A stretch of 34,653 bases of DNA from JBCCFK01 sp965262315 (GTDB taxonomy: Bacteria; Actinomycetota; Acidimicrobiia; Acidimicrobiales; UBA8592): assembly GCA_965262315.1 (NCBI GenBank), contig CBDHFJ010000026.1:1-34653 (forward strand). The letters are read 5' to 3'. Each line of letters begins with the position of its first letter. Position 1 is the stretch's first letter. The notes under the pieces are model-generated. The model saw only the letters and a list, made by a program, of their open reading frames with translations, was not told the DNA's origin and did not search any database. Shown in pieces: positions 23,472 to 30,640 of the stretch. A program made the position numbers and the translations under genes.

Positions 23472-25064
23472 ATGACCGAAGAGGATCCGGGGGGATCGTC
23501 GGCTGCGCGTCGGCCGAACGTCCTGTTCATCATCACCGACCAGCAGCGCGCCGATCACGCCGGGTTCGCCGGCAACGAGATCGTCCGCACGCCGAACATC
23601 GACTCGATCGCCGCACGCGGCACCGTGTTCGACAACGCCTGGGTGGCCAATCCCGTGTGCATGCCGAATCGGTCGACGATCATGACCAGTCGCATGCCCA
23701 CGTCGCACGGCGTGATCTTCAACGACCGGTCGCTCGACTGGGGTGCCAACACCCACGTGAAGCAGTTCCGCCAGGCGGGGTGGCGCACCGCCCTGATCGG
23801 CAAGTCCCACCTGCAACACGGCCAGAGCCGTAACTCGGTGATCGAGATCGACGCGCCGCCGGTGGCCGACGATCCCTGGCCCGAGGGGTGGAACACCCTC
23901 GAGGACTTCGAGCGGTACACCGACGAGATCCCGCCCTGGCCCGACGACTTCTACGGGTTCGGGCACGTCGAGCTCTGCATCGACCACGGGGCCAGGGTCA
24001 GCGGCCACCACCTGCACTGGGCGCTGGACAAGGGCGGCCGCTACGAGGACCTGCTCGTCCCGATGAACGCCGACGCGCCCGGCACCGATCGGTCCGACAA
24101 GTGGTGGCAGATCTACCGGCCGCCGTACGGGCCCGAGCTGCACTCGACGACCTTCGTGACCGAGCGCACGATCGCCTTCATCGAGGATGCTGCGGCATCG
24201 GGCGAGCCGTGGCTCGCGTGGGCGTCCTTCCCCGATCCGCACCATCCGTTCACCCCGCCAGGGGAGTATTTCGATCGCCACGATCCCGCCGACATGCCGG
24301 TCCCAGCGTCGTTCGACGACCCGATGGAGCACGCGCCCGAGTACCTGAAGCGCGTGGCCGGGTTCGAGGCTCACAAGCAGCGGGGCTGGGTGGCACCGTG
24401 CGGGACGTCGGACCCGGGCCTCGTGCAGCAGTGCATCGCGGCCACCTACGGCATGGTCGAGATGATCGATGACGGCGTCGGCCAGATCCTCGCTGCCATC
24501 GAGCGCTTCGGTCTGACCGACGACACCATCGTGGTCTTCACCTCCGACCACGGCGACATGATGGGCGAGCACGGGCTCCTGCTGAAGGGGTTCATGCACT
24601 ACCGGGGCACGCTGCAGCCGCCGATGGTGATTGCCGATCCGACCCGCCGCGCAGCACGGTCGTCCTCGCTGGCCGGCAGCATCGACCTGGGGCCCACCCT
24701 GCTCGAGCTCGCCGGACTCGCCCGCTTCGACGGCATGCAGGGCCACAGCCTGGTGCCGGTCCTCGACGATTCGACCGCGTCAGTCCGGGATCACGTGCTG
24801 ATCGAAGACGACATCTCCGACGCCGCGGCGGCCTTTGGCCACTTCCCCGGCAAGACCCGCACCTACGTCGGCGACGACGGGCTCAAGTACACCCGCCACA
24901 GCACCGGCGAAGACCAGCTGTTCGACCTGGTGGCGGACCCGCACGAGATGGTGCAGCTCGCCCCCACGGATCCGACTCGGCGGGCCGATGCCATGGAGAG
25001 GCTGACCGATGCCCTGATCACATCGGCCGACGCCTCCAGAGGCAACCCCGTCGGCTCGAGCTGA
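23472..25064 (+). CDS. type I (formylglycine) sulfatase
   Basis: A 530-aa sulfatase. NVLFIITDQQR (16-26) gives the metal ligand Asp23. Cys63 in CMPNR is the C-x-P-x-R residue that a formylglycine-generating enzyme converts to the catalytic aldehyde. TSRMPTSHG follows, and DPHHPFTPP, VVFTSDHGDMMGEHGL and the late KTRTYVGDDGLKYTRH complete the active site. No signal peptide is seen, so it may act in the cytoplasm on an imported sulfate ester, such as an algal polysaccharide fragment or small sulfated molecule. ATG 23472 was chosen because the earlier open frame runs through two palindromic repeats. Confidence 0.93.
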   Translation: MTEEDPGGSSAARRPNVLFIITDQQRADHAGFAGNEIVRTPNIDSIAARGTVFDNAWVANPVCMPNRSTIMTSRMPTSHGVIFNDRSLDWGANTHVKQFRQAGWRTALIGKSHLQHGQSRNSVIEIDAPPVADDPWPEGWNTLEDFERYTDEIPPWPDDFYGFGHVELCIDHGARVSGHHLHWALDKGGRYEDLLVPMNADAPGTDRSDKWWQIYRPPYGPELHSTTFVTERTIAFIEDAAASGEPWLAWASFPDPHHPFTPPGEYFDRHDPADMPVPASFDDPMEHAPEYLKRVAGFEAHKQRGWVAPCGTSDPGLVQQCIAATYGMVEMIDDGVGQILAAIERFGLTDDTIVVFTSDHGDMMGEHGLLLKGFMHYRGTLQPPMVIADPTRRAARSSSLAGSIDLGPTLLELAGLARFDGMQGHSLVPVLDDSTASVRDHVLIEDDISDAAAAFGHFPGKTRTYVGDDGLKYTRHSTGEDQLFDLVADPHEMVQLAPTDPTRRADAMERLTDALITSADASRGNPVGSS

Positions 25065-25090
25065 CGGAACGACTGGGGAGACCGCGGCCG

Positions 25091-25894
25091 CTACTCGCCG
25101 GTGAACACGGGGTCCCGCTTCTCGAGGAACGCCAGTGGGCCCTCCCTGGCGTCCTTCGATCGCATGACTGCCGTGCCCAGCTCCCGCTCGATCACGAAGG
25201 CCTCCGCTTCGGGCATGGCCTCGGTCTGGCGCAGGGTGGCCAGGATGGCCTTGACGGCCAGCGGGCCATTACGGGCGATGCGGTCGGCGATCTGGCGAGC
25301 CTTTGTGAGCGCCTGGCCGTCGGGCACGACGTGGTTGATGAGGCCGAGCTCGCGGGCACGCTCGGCGGGCAGGTCGTCGCCGGCCAGCAGCATCTCGGCG
25401 GCCACGGCGTAACCCATCTGTCGACGAAGCCGAACGGCAGAGCCGGCCATCGGGAACAGGCCGCGCTGGACTTCGGTGACGCCGAAGACGGCGCTCTCGC
25501 CGGCAACCCGGATGTCGGTGCCCTGGAGGATCTCGGTGCCGCCGGCACGGGCGAAACCCTCCGCGGCCAGGATCAGCGGCTTGGTCGGGCGGTAGGTCTT
25601 GAGCCACGCATCGAAGATCACGTGCGGCTCGTCCTTGAGTCGCTGCAACCACGGCGTGTCGACGATGCCCTGCTGCATCTTGCCGATCTCGGCGAGGTCC
25701 ATCCCGGCGCAGAACGTGTCGCCCTTTCCCGTGAGGATGCCGACCCGGAGATCGTCGTCGGTGTCGAGCTGGACCCAGGCGTCGTACAGCCGGCACAGGA
25801 CCTCGGCGTTGGTGGCGTTCTTCTTCTCGGGCCGGTTGATGGTGACCGTCAGGACGGGTCCGTCCACCTCGGCCAAGACCAGTGGTTCGCTCAC
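25091..25894 (-). CDS. crotonase-family enoyl-CoA hydratase
   Basis: A 267-aa crotonase. TVTINRPEKKNATNAEV and GDTFCAGMDL form the CoA and first oxyanion sites, ARAGGTEIL carries the Glu at the position of Glu144 of rat hydratase, and TEVQRGLFP carries the second acid near Glu164. Both acids present means a true hydratase is likely. The GTG start at 25894 follows GAGGAG. The same frame stays open upstream through the palindromic repeats, but that peptide is Arg/Pro/Thr-rich and not part of the protein. It is downstream of another crotonase on the same strand, with the repeat array between them. Confidence 0.88.
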   Translation of the reverse strand: MSEPLVLAEVDGPVLTVTINRPEKKNATNAEVLCRLYDAWVQLDTDDDLRVGILTGKGDTFCAGMDLAEIGKMQQGIVDTPWLQRLKDEPHVIFDAWLKTYRPTKPLILAAEGFARAGGTEILQGTDIRVAGESAVFGVTEVQRGLFPMAGSAVRLRRQMGYAVAAEMLLAGDDLPAERARELGLINHVVPDGQALTKARQIADRIARNGPLAVKAILATLRQTEAMPEAEAFVIERELGTAVMRSKDAREGPLAFLEKRDPVFTGE

Positions 25895-25919
25895 GGGGTT
25901 CTCCTCGATCTCACGGTCG

Positions 25920-25954
25920 GTGTACCTGTTCGTGCCTGGCACCAGTTGGTACAC
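25920..25954 (+). repeat. GTGCCTGGCAC dyad element B1 (GTGTACC arms)
   Basis: GTGTACC and GGTACAC ends flank the core (25932-25942) at five bases on each side. It is the first of three direct copies, about 71-74 bp apart, between two minus-strand crotonase genes. Confidence 0.92.
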
Positions 25955-25990
25955 CGGCTTGGTGCAACGGTGGTTGGTGAAGGGTGGGCG

Positions 25991-26025
25991 GTGTACCTGT
26001 TCGTGCCTGGCACCAGTTGGTACAC
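25991..26025 (+). repeat. GTGCCTGGCAC dyad element B2 (GTGTACC arms)
   Basis: Identical to B1 across all 35 bases. The linker between copies ends in GGTGGGCG or close variants. Confidence 0.92.
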
Positions 26026-26037
26026 CGGCACCGGTTG

Positions 26038-26056
26038 GTGCACCGGGTTGGTGCAC
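26038..26056 (+). repeat. core-less dyad GTGCACC/GGTGCAC
   Basis: GTGCACC-GGGTT-GGTGCAC lies in the linker between B2 and B3. It has outer arms of related sequence but no GTGCCTGGCAC core and may be a deletion product of an element. Confidence 0.6.
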
Positions 26057-26064
26057 GGTGGGCG

Positions 26065-26099
26065 GTGTACCTGTTCGTGCCTGGCACCGGTTGGTACAC
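26065..26099 (+). repeat. GTGCCTGGCAC dyad element B3 (GTGTACC arms)
   Basis: It is the same as B1 and B2 except for a G in place of A just after the core. It ends 21 bases before the stop of the next crotonase. Confidence 0.92.
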
Positions 26100-26120
26100 C
26101 GGGTTGGTGGCGGAAGGCGG

Positions 26121-26918
26121 TCAGTCGGGCTTGTTGACGGCGCTGTCGTCGATGGCGGTGAAGTCGGGCTGGCGTTTCTCGGCAAAGGCCATCATCGACT
26201 CGACATTGGCGGGCGCGCCCAGCAGAAGCTTGAAGGCCTCCGCCTCGCGGCGGTAGGCGGTGGTGACGGGCTCGCGTGTGGCCTCGACGATGGTGGCCTT
26301 GGACTCCACCAGCGAGCTGATCGGCTTGGAGGCGAGGACCCGAGCGTGGTTCATCGTGACGTCCATCAGGTCGTCGGGTTCGGTCACCTTGAAGACCAGT
26401 CCCATGTCTCGGCACTCCTGTGCGCTCAACCACTCGGAGCTCAGCAGCGCCCACGATGCGTTCTGGCGCCCCATCAGCTGGGGGAAGGTGAAGCTCGATG
26501 CGAACTCCGGTGCCACCCCGAGGCTTGTGAACGGGCACTTCAACCGAGCGGTCGACGACATGAACGCCAGGTCGGCGAAGCCCAGCACCGTTGCGCCGAA
26601 CCCGAGGCCCATGCCGTTCACCGCGATGAGCACCGGCTTGGGGAACGACGCCATGGTCTGCAACAGACCCTGGAACCCGTGCTTGCCCCGGACGAAGTCG
26701 CCGCCGGTGGCCTGCGCCGCCATCTCGATGACGTCCTGGCCGGCGCAGAACGCGTCGCCGGTACCGGTGAGCACGACCACCGCCACGTTCGGGTCGTCGA
26801 CGGCGCTCAAGAACGCTTCGGTGGTGGCGTCCCACATCGCCTCGTTCATGGCGTTCTTGGCCTCGGGCCGGTTGAGGCGCACGGTGCGGATGCGGTCGGC
26901 ATCGGTGATCTCGATCAA
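26121..26918 (-). CDS. crotonase-family protein, isomerase-like active site
   Basis: A 265-aa crotonase. VRLNRPEAKNAMNEAM and GDAFCAGQD are normal. The segment that should carry the first Glu reads GLGFGATVLGFAD, so that acid is missing, while FTSLGVAPEFASS keeps a Glu in the S-x-G-x-x-P-E position used by delta3,delta2-enoyl-CoA isomerases and PaaG-like enzymes. An isomerase or unusual lyase is more likely than a plain hydratase. It is divergent from the third crotonase (54 bp between starts) and upstream of the first, with the three-copy repeat array after its stop. A shared fatty-acid or aromatic-CoA pathway is likely. Confidence 0.88.
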   Translation of the reverse strand: MIEITDADRIRTVRLNRPEAKNAMNEAMWDATTEAFLSAVDDPNVAVVVLTGTGDAFCAGQDVIEMAAQATGGDFVRGKHGFQGLLQTMASFPKPVLIAVNGMGLGFGATVLGFADLAFMSSTARLKCPFTSLGVAPEFASSFTFPQLMGRQNASWALLSSEWLSAQECRDMGLVFKVTEPDDLMDVTMNHARVLASKPISSLVESKATIVEATREPVTTAYRREAEAFKLLLGAPANVESMMAFAEKRQPDFTAIDDSAVNKPD

Positions 26919-26959
26919 CGGAAGTCCTTCCGGTCCGGCTTCGATCGGGCCGGTGAGTT

Positions 26960-26965
26960 AAGAAT
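26960..26965 (+). promoter_or_regulatory. -10 AAGAAT, leaderless start of the third crotonase
   Basis: TAAGAAT ends seven bases before ATG 26973, with no ribosome-binding site. An in-frame ATG at 26964 lies inside this hexamer and is therefore less likely to be used. Confidence 0.45.
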
Positions 26966-26972
26966 GCAGGCC

Positions 26973-27851
26973 ATGGACTATCAGGAAATCACCTACGACG
27001 TCGTGGATCGCATCGCCACGATCACCCTGAACCGGCCCGACAAGCTCAACGCGTTCACGGCCCGGATGATGTTCGAGATGATCGACGCGTTCGACCAGAT
27101 CGACGCCGACGACGATGTCCGGGCGGTGATCGTGACCGGCGCCGGTCGAGGCTTCTGCGCGGGTGCCGACCTGGGGTCGGGCTCCGACACGTTCAACTAC
27201 GAGGAGCGCGAGGATCGCGCAGAGATGGTCCAGGGCGACGACATCAGCCGCATCCGTGACGGCGGTGGTCGTCTGACGCTGCGCATCTTCGAGTGCCTCA
27301 AGCCGGTGATCGGCGCCATCAACGGCCCCGCGGTCGGCGTCGGCGCCACGATGACGCTGCCGATGGACATCCGCCTGGCGTCGAACACGGCCAAGATGGG
27401 CTTCGTCTTCGCTCGCCGTGGTCTGGTGCCCGAGGCATGCTCGTCGTTCTTCCTGCCCAAGGTGGTCGGGCTGAGCACGGCATTGGAGTGGACCTTCAGC
27501 GGCCGGGTGTTCCCGGTGGCCGACGCCCACGATGCCGGGCTGATCCGCAGCCTCCACGAGCCCGACGAGCTGCTCCCGGCCGCTCGGGAGCTTGCAACCG
27601 AGATCGCCGAGAACACCTCGGCCGTCTCGGTCACCGCCACCCGCCAACTCCTCTGGCGCATGGCGGGAGCCGATCACCCGATGGAGGCACACAAGATCGA
27701 CTCGCGCCTGATCTGGGAGCTGGGCAAGGGGACCGATGTCGCCGAGGGCGTGATGTCGTTTCTCGAGAAGCGCCCCGCCGACTTCACGATGAAACCCAGC
27801 GAGGACCTCCCCGACGTGATGCCGTGGTGGGAGGATCGCCCCTTCGAGTGA
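26973..27851 (+). CDS. crotonase-family protein, isomerase-like active site
   Basis: A 292-aa crotonase, slightly longer than the other two. ITLNRPDKLNAFTARMM and GRGFCAGADLGSGSD are standard, the first acid is replaced (NGPAVGVGATMTLPMD), and FARRGLVPEACSS retains the later Glu, the same pattern as the protein at 26121. The C-terminal DLPDVMPWWEDRPFE tail is typical of the long actinobacterial members. It is divergent from that gene and convergent with the GNAT gene, which it overlaps at the 3' end by 68 bases. Probably an enoyl-CoA isomerase or a related acyl-CoA enzyme. Confidence 0.88.
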   Translation: MDYQEITYDVVDRIATITLNRPDKLNAFTARMMFEMIDAFDQIDADDDVRAVIVTGAGRGFCAGADLGSGSDTFNYEEREDRAEMVQGDDISRIRDGGGRLTLRIFECLKPVIGAINGPAVGVGATMTLPMDIRLASNTAKMGFVFARRGLVPEACSSFFLPKVVGLSTALEWTFSGRVFPVADAHDAGLIRSLHEPDELLPAARELATEIAENTSAVSVTATRQLLWRMAGADHPMEAHKIDSRLIWELGKGTDVAEGVMSFLEKRPADFTMKPSEDLPDVMPWWEDRPFE

Positions 27852-28314
27852 GCGGCCGCTCCATGCCGATGATCGGGGTGCCGTGGAAGTCCGGCGGGTC
27901 GGGGTCGAACCGGACGAAGCCGGCCTCCCCGTAGCGCGCGATCGCGGTTTCGAGGAAGGCCGTTGTGTACAACCACGTGCGCCCGGGGGCGCGGGCGTCG
28001 ACGTAGTCGACCGTGATGTCGACCAGACGGCGACCCAGGCCGGATCCCCGTGCACCAGGGCTGACCCCCATGCCTCGGAGGTAGTGCCCCTGGTTGGTGA
28101 CCTCGATGCCGAACGTGCCGACGATCGTCCCCTCCGAGCGCGCGACCTCCGCCACCCAGATCGGTCCCTCGCGCAGGCGCTGCTCGATGCGATCCGGGTC
28201 GAGCACCGTGGCGTCGTAGGCCGCGGGGGTGTAGCGGTCCTCCAACGGGCCGAACGCGTCGACCAGGACCTGGTGGATCGCCGGGGCGTCGGTTGCGGTG
28301 GCCCGGCGGATCAG
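27784..28314 (-). CDS. GNAT-family N-acetyltransferase, possible CTG start
   Basis: A GNAT of about 176 aa. IRRATATDAPAIHQVLVDAF is a normal first strand and helix. RGMGVSPGARGSGLGRRLV is the acetyl-CoA loop (R/Q-x-x-G-x-G/A), followed by LYTTAFLETAIARYGEAGFVRF. No ATG or GTG precedes IRRAT in frame. The only codon in the right place is CTG at 28314, which overlaps the TGA of the P450 as CTGA, the same geometry as the ATGA and GTGA overlaps elsewhere here. TTG 28245 would remove the first strand. The last 20 codons run past the usual MERPL end into the convergent crotonase gene. Substrate unknown. Confidence 0.7.
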   Translation of the reverse strand: MIRRATATDAPAIHQVLVDAFGPLEDRYTPAAYDATVLDPDRIEQRLREGPIWVAEVARSEGTIVGTFGIEVTNQGHYLRGMGVSPGARGSGLGRRLVDITVDYVDARAPGRTWLYTTAFLETAIARYGEAGFVRFDPDPPDFHGTPIIGMERPLTRRGDPPTTASRRGGPRWVSS

Positions 28315-29507
28315 CGCAGGTCGAACGCCATGTGGAAGCGGCGCACGGCCCGGGCGAAGATGTTCGGCTCGATGTCGGGCTCGGTGACCACGCGCAGGTT
28401 CGTCACCCGCTGTGACAGCTCCTGGAAGAGGAGTCGTAGCTCGATGCGCGCCAGGTTCGCGCCGAGGCAGAAGTGGGTGCCGTGGCCGAACGCGAGGTGC
28501 GGGTTGGGATCGCGGGTCACGTCGAAGGTGTCGGGGGCGTCGAAGACCCGAGGGTCACGATTGGCGGCGGGGTAGAGCAGGGTGACCCGGTCGCCAGGCG
28601 CCATCTCGGTGCCGGCAAGCGTGGTCGGCGTGGTCACGATGCGGAACATGTTGTTCAGCGGCGTGACCCACCGGATCAGCTCTTCGACCGCCGGCGTGAC
28701 TCGCTCGGGGTCCTCGGCGATGTACTCCCACTGGTCGGGGTGGTCGACGAACGTGCGCAGCCCGTGGGCGATCACCGTGCGGGTGGTCTCGGCCCCACCG
28801 GCGATCAACAGGCCGGTCTCCTGCACCATCACCATCGGATCCATGCCGGCACCGAGCCAGTCGGTGAAGAGGTCATCGGCAGGCTGCTCGAACCGCTGGG
28901 GGAGCAGCTCCTGCATGACCACGGCCCACTCGCGGATGCTGTCCTCCAGGTCCGACAGGACCTCGGCCTCGACGTAGCGCCGGTCGATCCGCATCTGGCG
29001 CTCGCTCCAGCTCTTGACCTCACGCCAGCGTTCGGCGCCGAACCCGATCAGCTCGGCGGTGACGATGCACGGCAGCTTGGCGGCCATGGCGTCGACGACC
29101 TCGACCGAGCCCCCGGACTCCACGTCGGCCACGGCGTCGTCGACCAGGCCCCGCACCAGCGCTTCGTAGTGATCGGCGTGCGACCGGACCGCCCGCGGGG
29201 TGAAGCGACGGTTGACCATGCGTCGCTGGGTCAGATGCTGCGGGTCGTCGTGGCTGATCATCGTCGCCTCGTCCTGGGATCGGACGAGCCGGTATGCACC
29301 ACCACCATCGGGATGGCGGCTGGCGAACGTCTTGGCGTCGCGCTCGACCGCCAGCACGTCGGCGTGGCGAGCCGCGAGCCAGTATCCGCTGGCCTCGTCT
29401 CGCCAGATCCCGTCGTGGGCGAGAAGGGCTCGGTACGCCTCCTGCGGGTCCGACTGCCACCAGGCGGGCTCGAGGATGTCGGTGGCAGGGGAGGCGAGGT
29501 CGGTCAT
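28311..29507 (-). CDS. cytochrome P450
   Basis: A 398-aa soluble bacterial P450. The I-helix oxygen motif is AGGAETTR, the K-helix E-x-x-R is EELIRW, the meander and haem loop is FGHGTHFCLG with Cys347 as the iron ligand, and the early SHDDPQHLTQRRMVNRRFTPRAV is the C-helix heme-propionate region. It is similar in pattern to the CYP families that hydroxylate steroids, terpenes or alkyl chains in actinobacteria, but the substrate cannot be assigned. ATG 29507 starts the protein; a longer frame adds about 130 residues without P450 features. No ferredoxin is adjacent. The downstream GNAT overlaps its stop. Confidence 0.93.
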   Translation of the reverse strand: MTDLASPATDILEPAWWQSDPQEAYRALLAHDGIWRDEASGYWLAARHADVLAVERDAKTFASRHPDGGGAYRLVRSQDEATMISHDDPQHLTQRRMVNRRFTPRAVRSHADHYEALVRGLVDDAVADVESGGSVEVVDAMAAKLPCIVTAELIGFGAERWREVKSWSERQMRIDRRYVEAEVLSDLEDSIREWAVVMQELLPQRFEQPADDLFTDWLGAGMDPMVMVQETGLLIAGGAETTRTVIAHGLRTFVDHPDQWEYIAEDPERVTPAVEELIRWVTPLNNMFRIVTTPTTLAGTEMAPGDRVTLLYPAANRDPRVFDAPDTFDVTRDPNPHLAFGHGTHFCLGANLARIELRLLFQELSQRVTNLRVVTEPDIEPNIFARAVRRFHMAFDLR

Positions 29508-29580
29508 GGGTGCAGCGTAGAACGGTCGCTCCACAGGAATCCTGCCGTGGTCCTGGGTCACGGGTGCTTCAATGCACGGC

Positions 29581-30615
29581 ATGGCGACCGAGATCACCAC
29601 CGAGCGGCTCATCCTCCGGGACCCGGAGCCATCCGACGCCCCCGCACTGGCAGCCCGCCGCAGCGACCCAGACGTCGCTCGGTACCAGAGCTGGAATGTC
29701 CCGTTCCCCATCGAGGAGGCCGAGTCCATGGTCACCCATGCCCCGGGACTGAGTGGCCTCGTGGTCGACGAGTGGAGCATGGTGACCGTCGCGGAGCGCG
29801 ACGCCGACAAAACCGTGGTCGGCGACATCGCGGTGCTGCTCACCTGGGATGGACGAGTCGCCGACATCGGGTACACGTTCGCCTCGGAGCACTGGGGCAA
29901 GGGCTACGCAGCCGAGGCGGTGGCCGCCATGGTGCGGTGGTTGTTCGAGGAGCGGGCGGTCGAGCGCGTTGCCGCCGGCCTCAATCCGGACAACGTCGCC
30001 TCGGCGATGGTGCTCGAGCGGACCGGGTTCGAGTTCGAGGGCCGCAAGATCCAGGCCTACTGGACCGACGACGGCGCGGTCAGCGACGACGCCTTCTACG
30101 GCGTGACGCGGACGATGTGGGAGGACTGGCTCGGCCGGCCCACCGGGCCGGCCACCGACGTACGGCTCGTCGAGATCGATGCCACCAACTACCGGGCGGT
30201 CCGGGCGCTGAGGACCCACAAGTCCCAGGAACGCCTGGTCTCGCCTGTGATCAATTCGTTCGCCGACGCCCAGTTTCCCGAACCCGAGAACGGCCATCCG
30301 GTCGTCCCGTGGATGCGGGCGGTCGAGGCCGACGGTGAGTTCGTCGGCTTCGTGATGGTCGCCGTGACCACCGAGCACCACGAGGAGCCGTATCTCTGGC
30401 GCCTGCTCGTCGATCGACGGCACCAACGACGGGGCATCGGTCGGCGGGTACTGGACCTCGTGGTCGACGAGTGTCGCGCACGCGGCGACAGGACCCTGAT
30501 GGTCTCCTGGGTCGACGGCAAGGGCTCACCACGCCCGTTGTACGAGCGCTACGGCTTCGTCCCCACTGGTGAGATCGAGCACGGCGAGGTCGTCGCTCGC
30601 CTCGTCATCGACTGA
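29581..30615 (+). CDS. tandem two-domain GNAT acetyltransferase
   Basis: A 344-aa protein made of two GNAT domains. The first (about 1-180) is RimJ/RimL-like: ITTERLILRDPEPSD, GYTFASEHWGKGYAAEA with the acetyl-CoA loop, and LNPDNVASAMVLERTGF. The second (about 190-344) has LWRLLVDRRHQRRGIGRRVLDL, again with R-x-x-G-x-G, and PLYERYGFVPTGE. Paired GNAT domains often mean one active and one structural half, but here both loops look intact. ATG 29581 fits a TTCAAT -10 at 29568-29573; ATG 29572 lies inside that element. The MFS gene starts 25 bases downstream behind its own -10. Confidence 0.85.
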   Translation: MATEITTERLILRDPEPSDAPALAARRSDPDVARYQSWNVPFPIEEAESMVTHAPGLSGLVVDEWSMVTVAERDADKTVVGDIAVLLTWDGRVADIGYTFASEHWGKGYAAEAVAAMVRWLFEERAVERVAAGLNPDNVASAMVLERTGFEFEGRKIQAYWTDDGAVSDDAFYGVTRTMWEDWLGRPTGPATDVRLVEIDATNYRAVRALRTHKSQERLVSPVINSFADAQFPEPENGHPVVPWMRAVEADGEFVGFVMVAVTTEHHEEPYLWRLLVDRRHQRRGIGRRVLDLVVDECRARGDRTLMVSWVDGKGSPRPLYERYGFVPTGEIEHGEVVARLVID

Positions 30616-30628
30616 TGCACCGCACCGC

Positions 30629-30634
30629 TACGCT
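30629..30634 (+). promoter_or_regulatory. -10 TACGCT, leaderless start of the MFS gene
   Basis: TACGCT ends six bases before GTG 30641. The spacing supports this GTG over an earlier in-frame start inside the GNAT gene. Confidence 0.45.
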
Positions 30635-30640
30635 CCGCAG

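Noticed and set aside
25895..26185. N-terminal extension of the crotonase through the repeat array
   Set aside because: The peptide is a Thr/Arg/Pro-rich translation of the repeats, and a good ribosome-binding site stands before GTG 25894.
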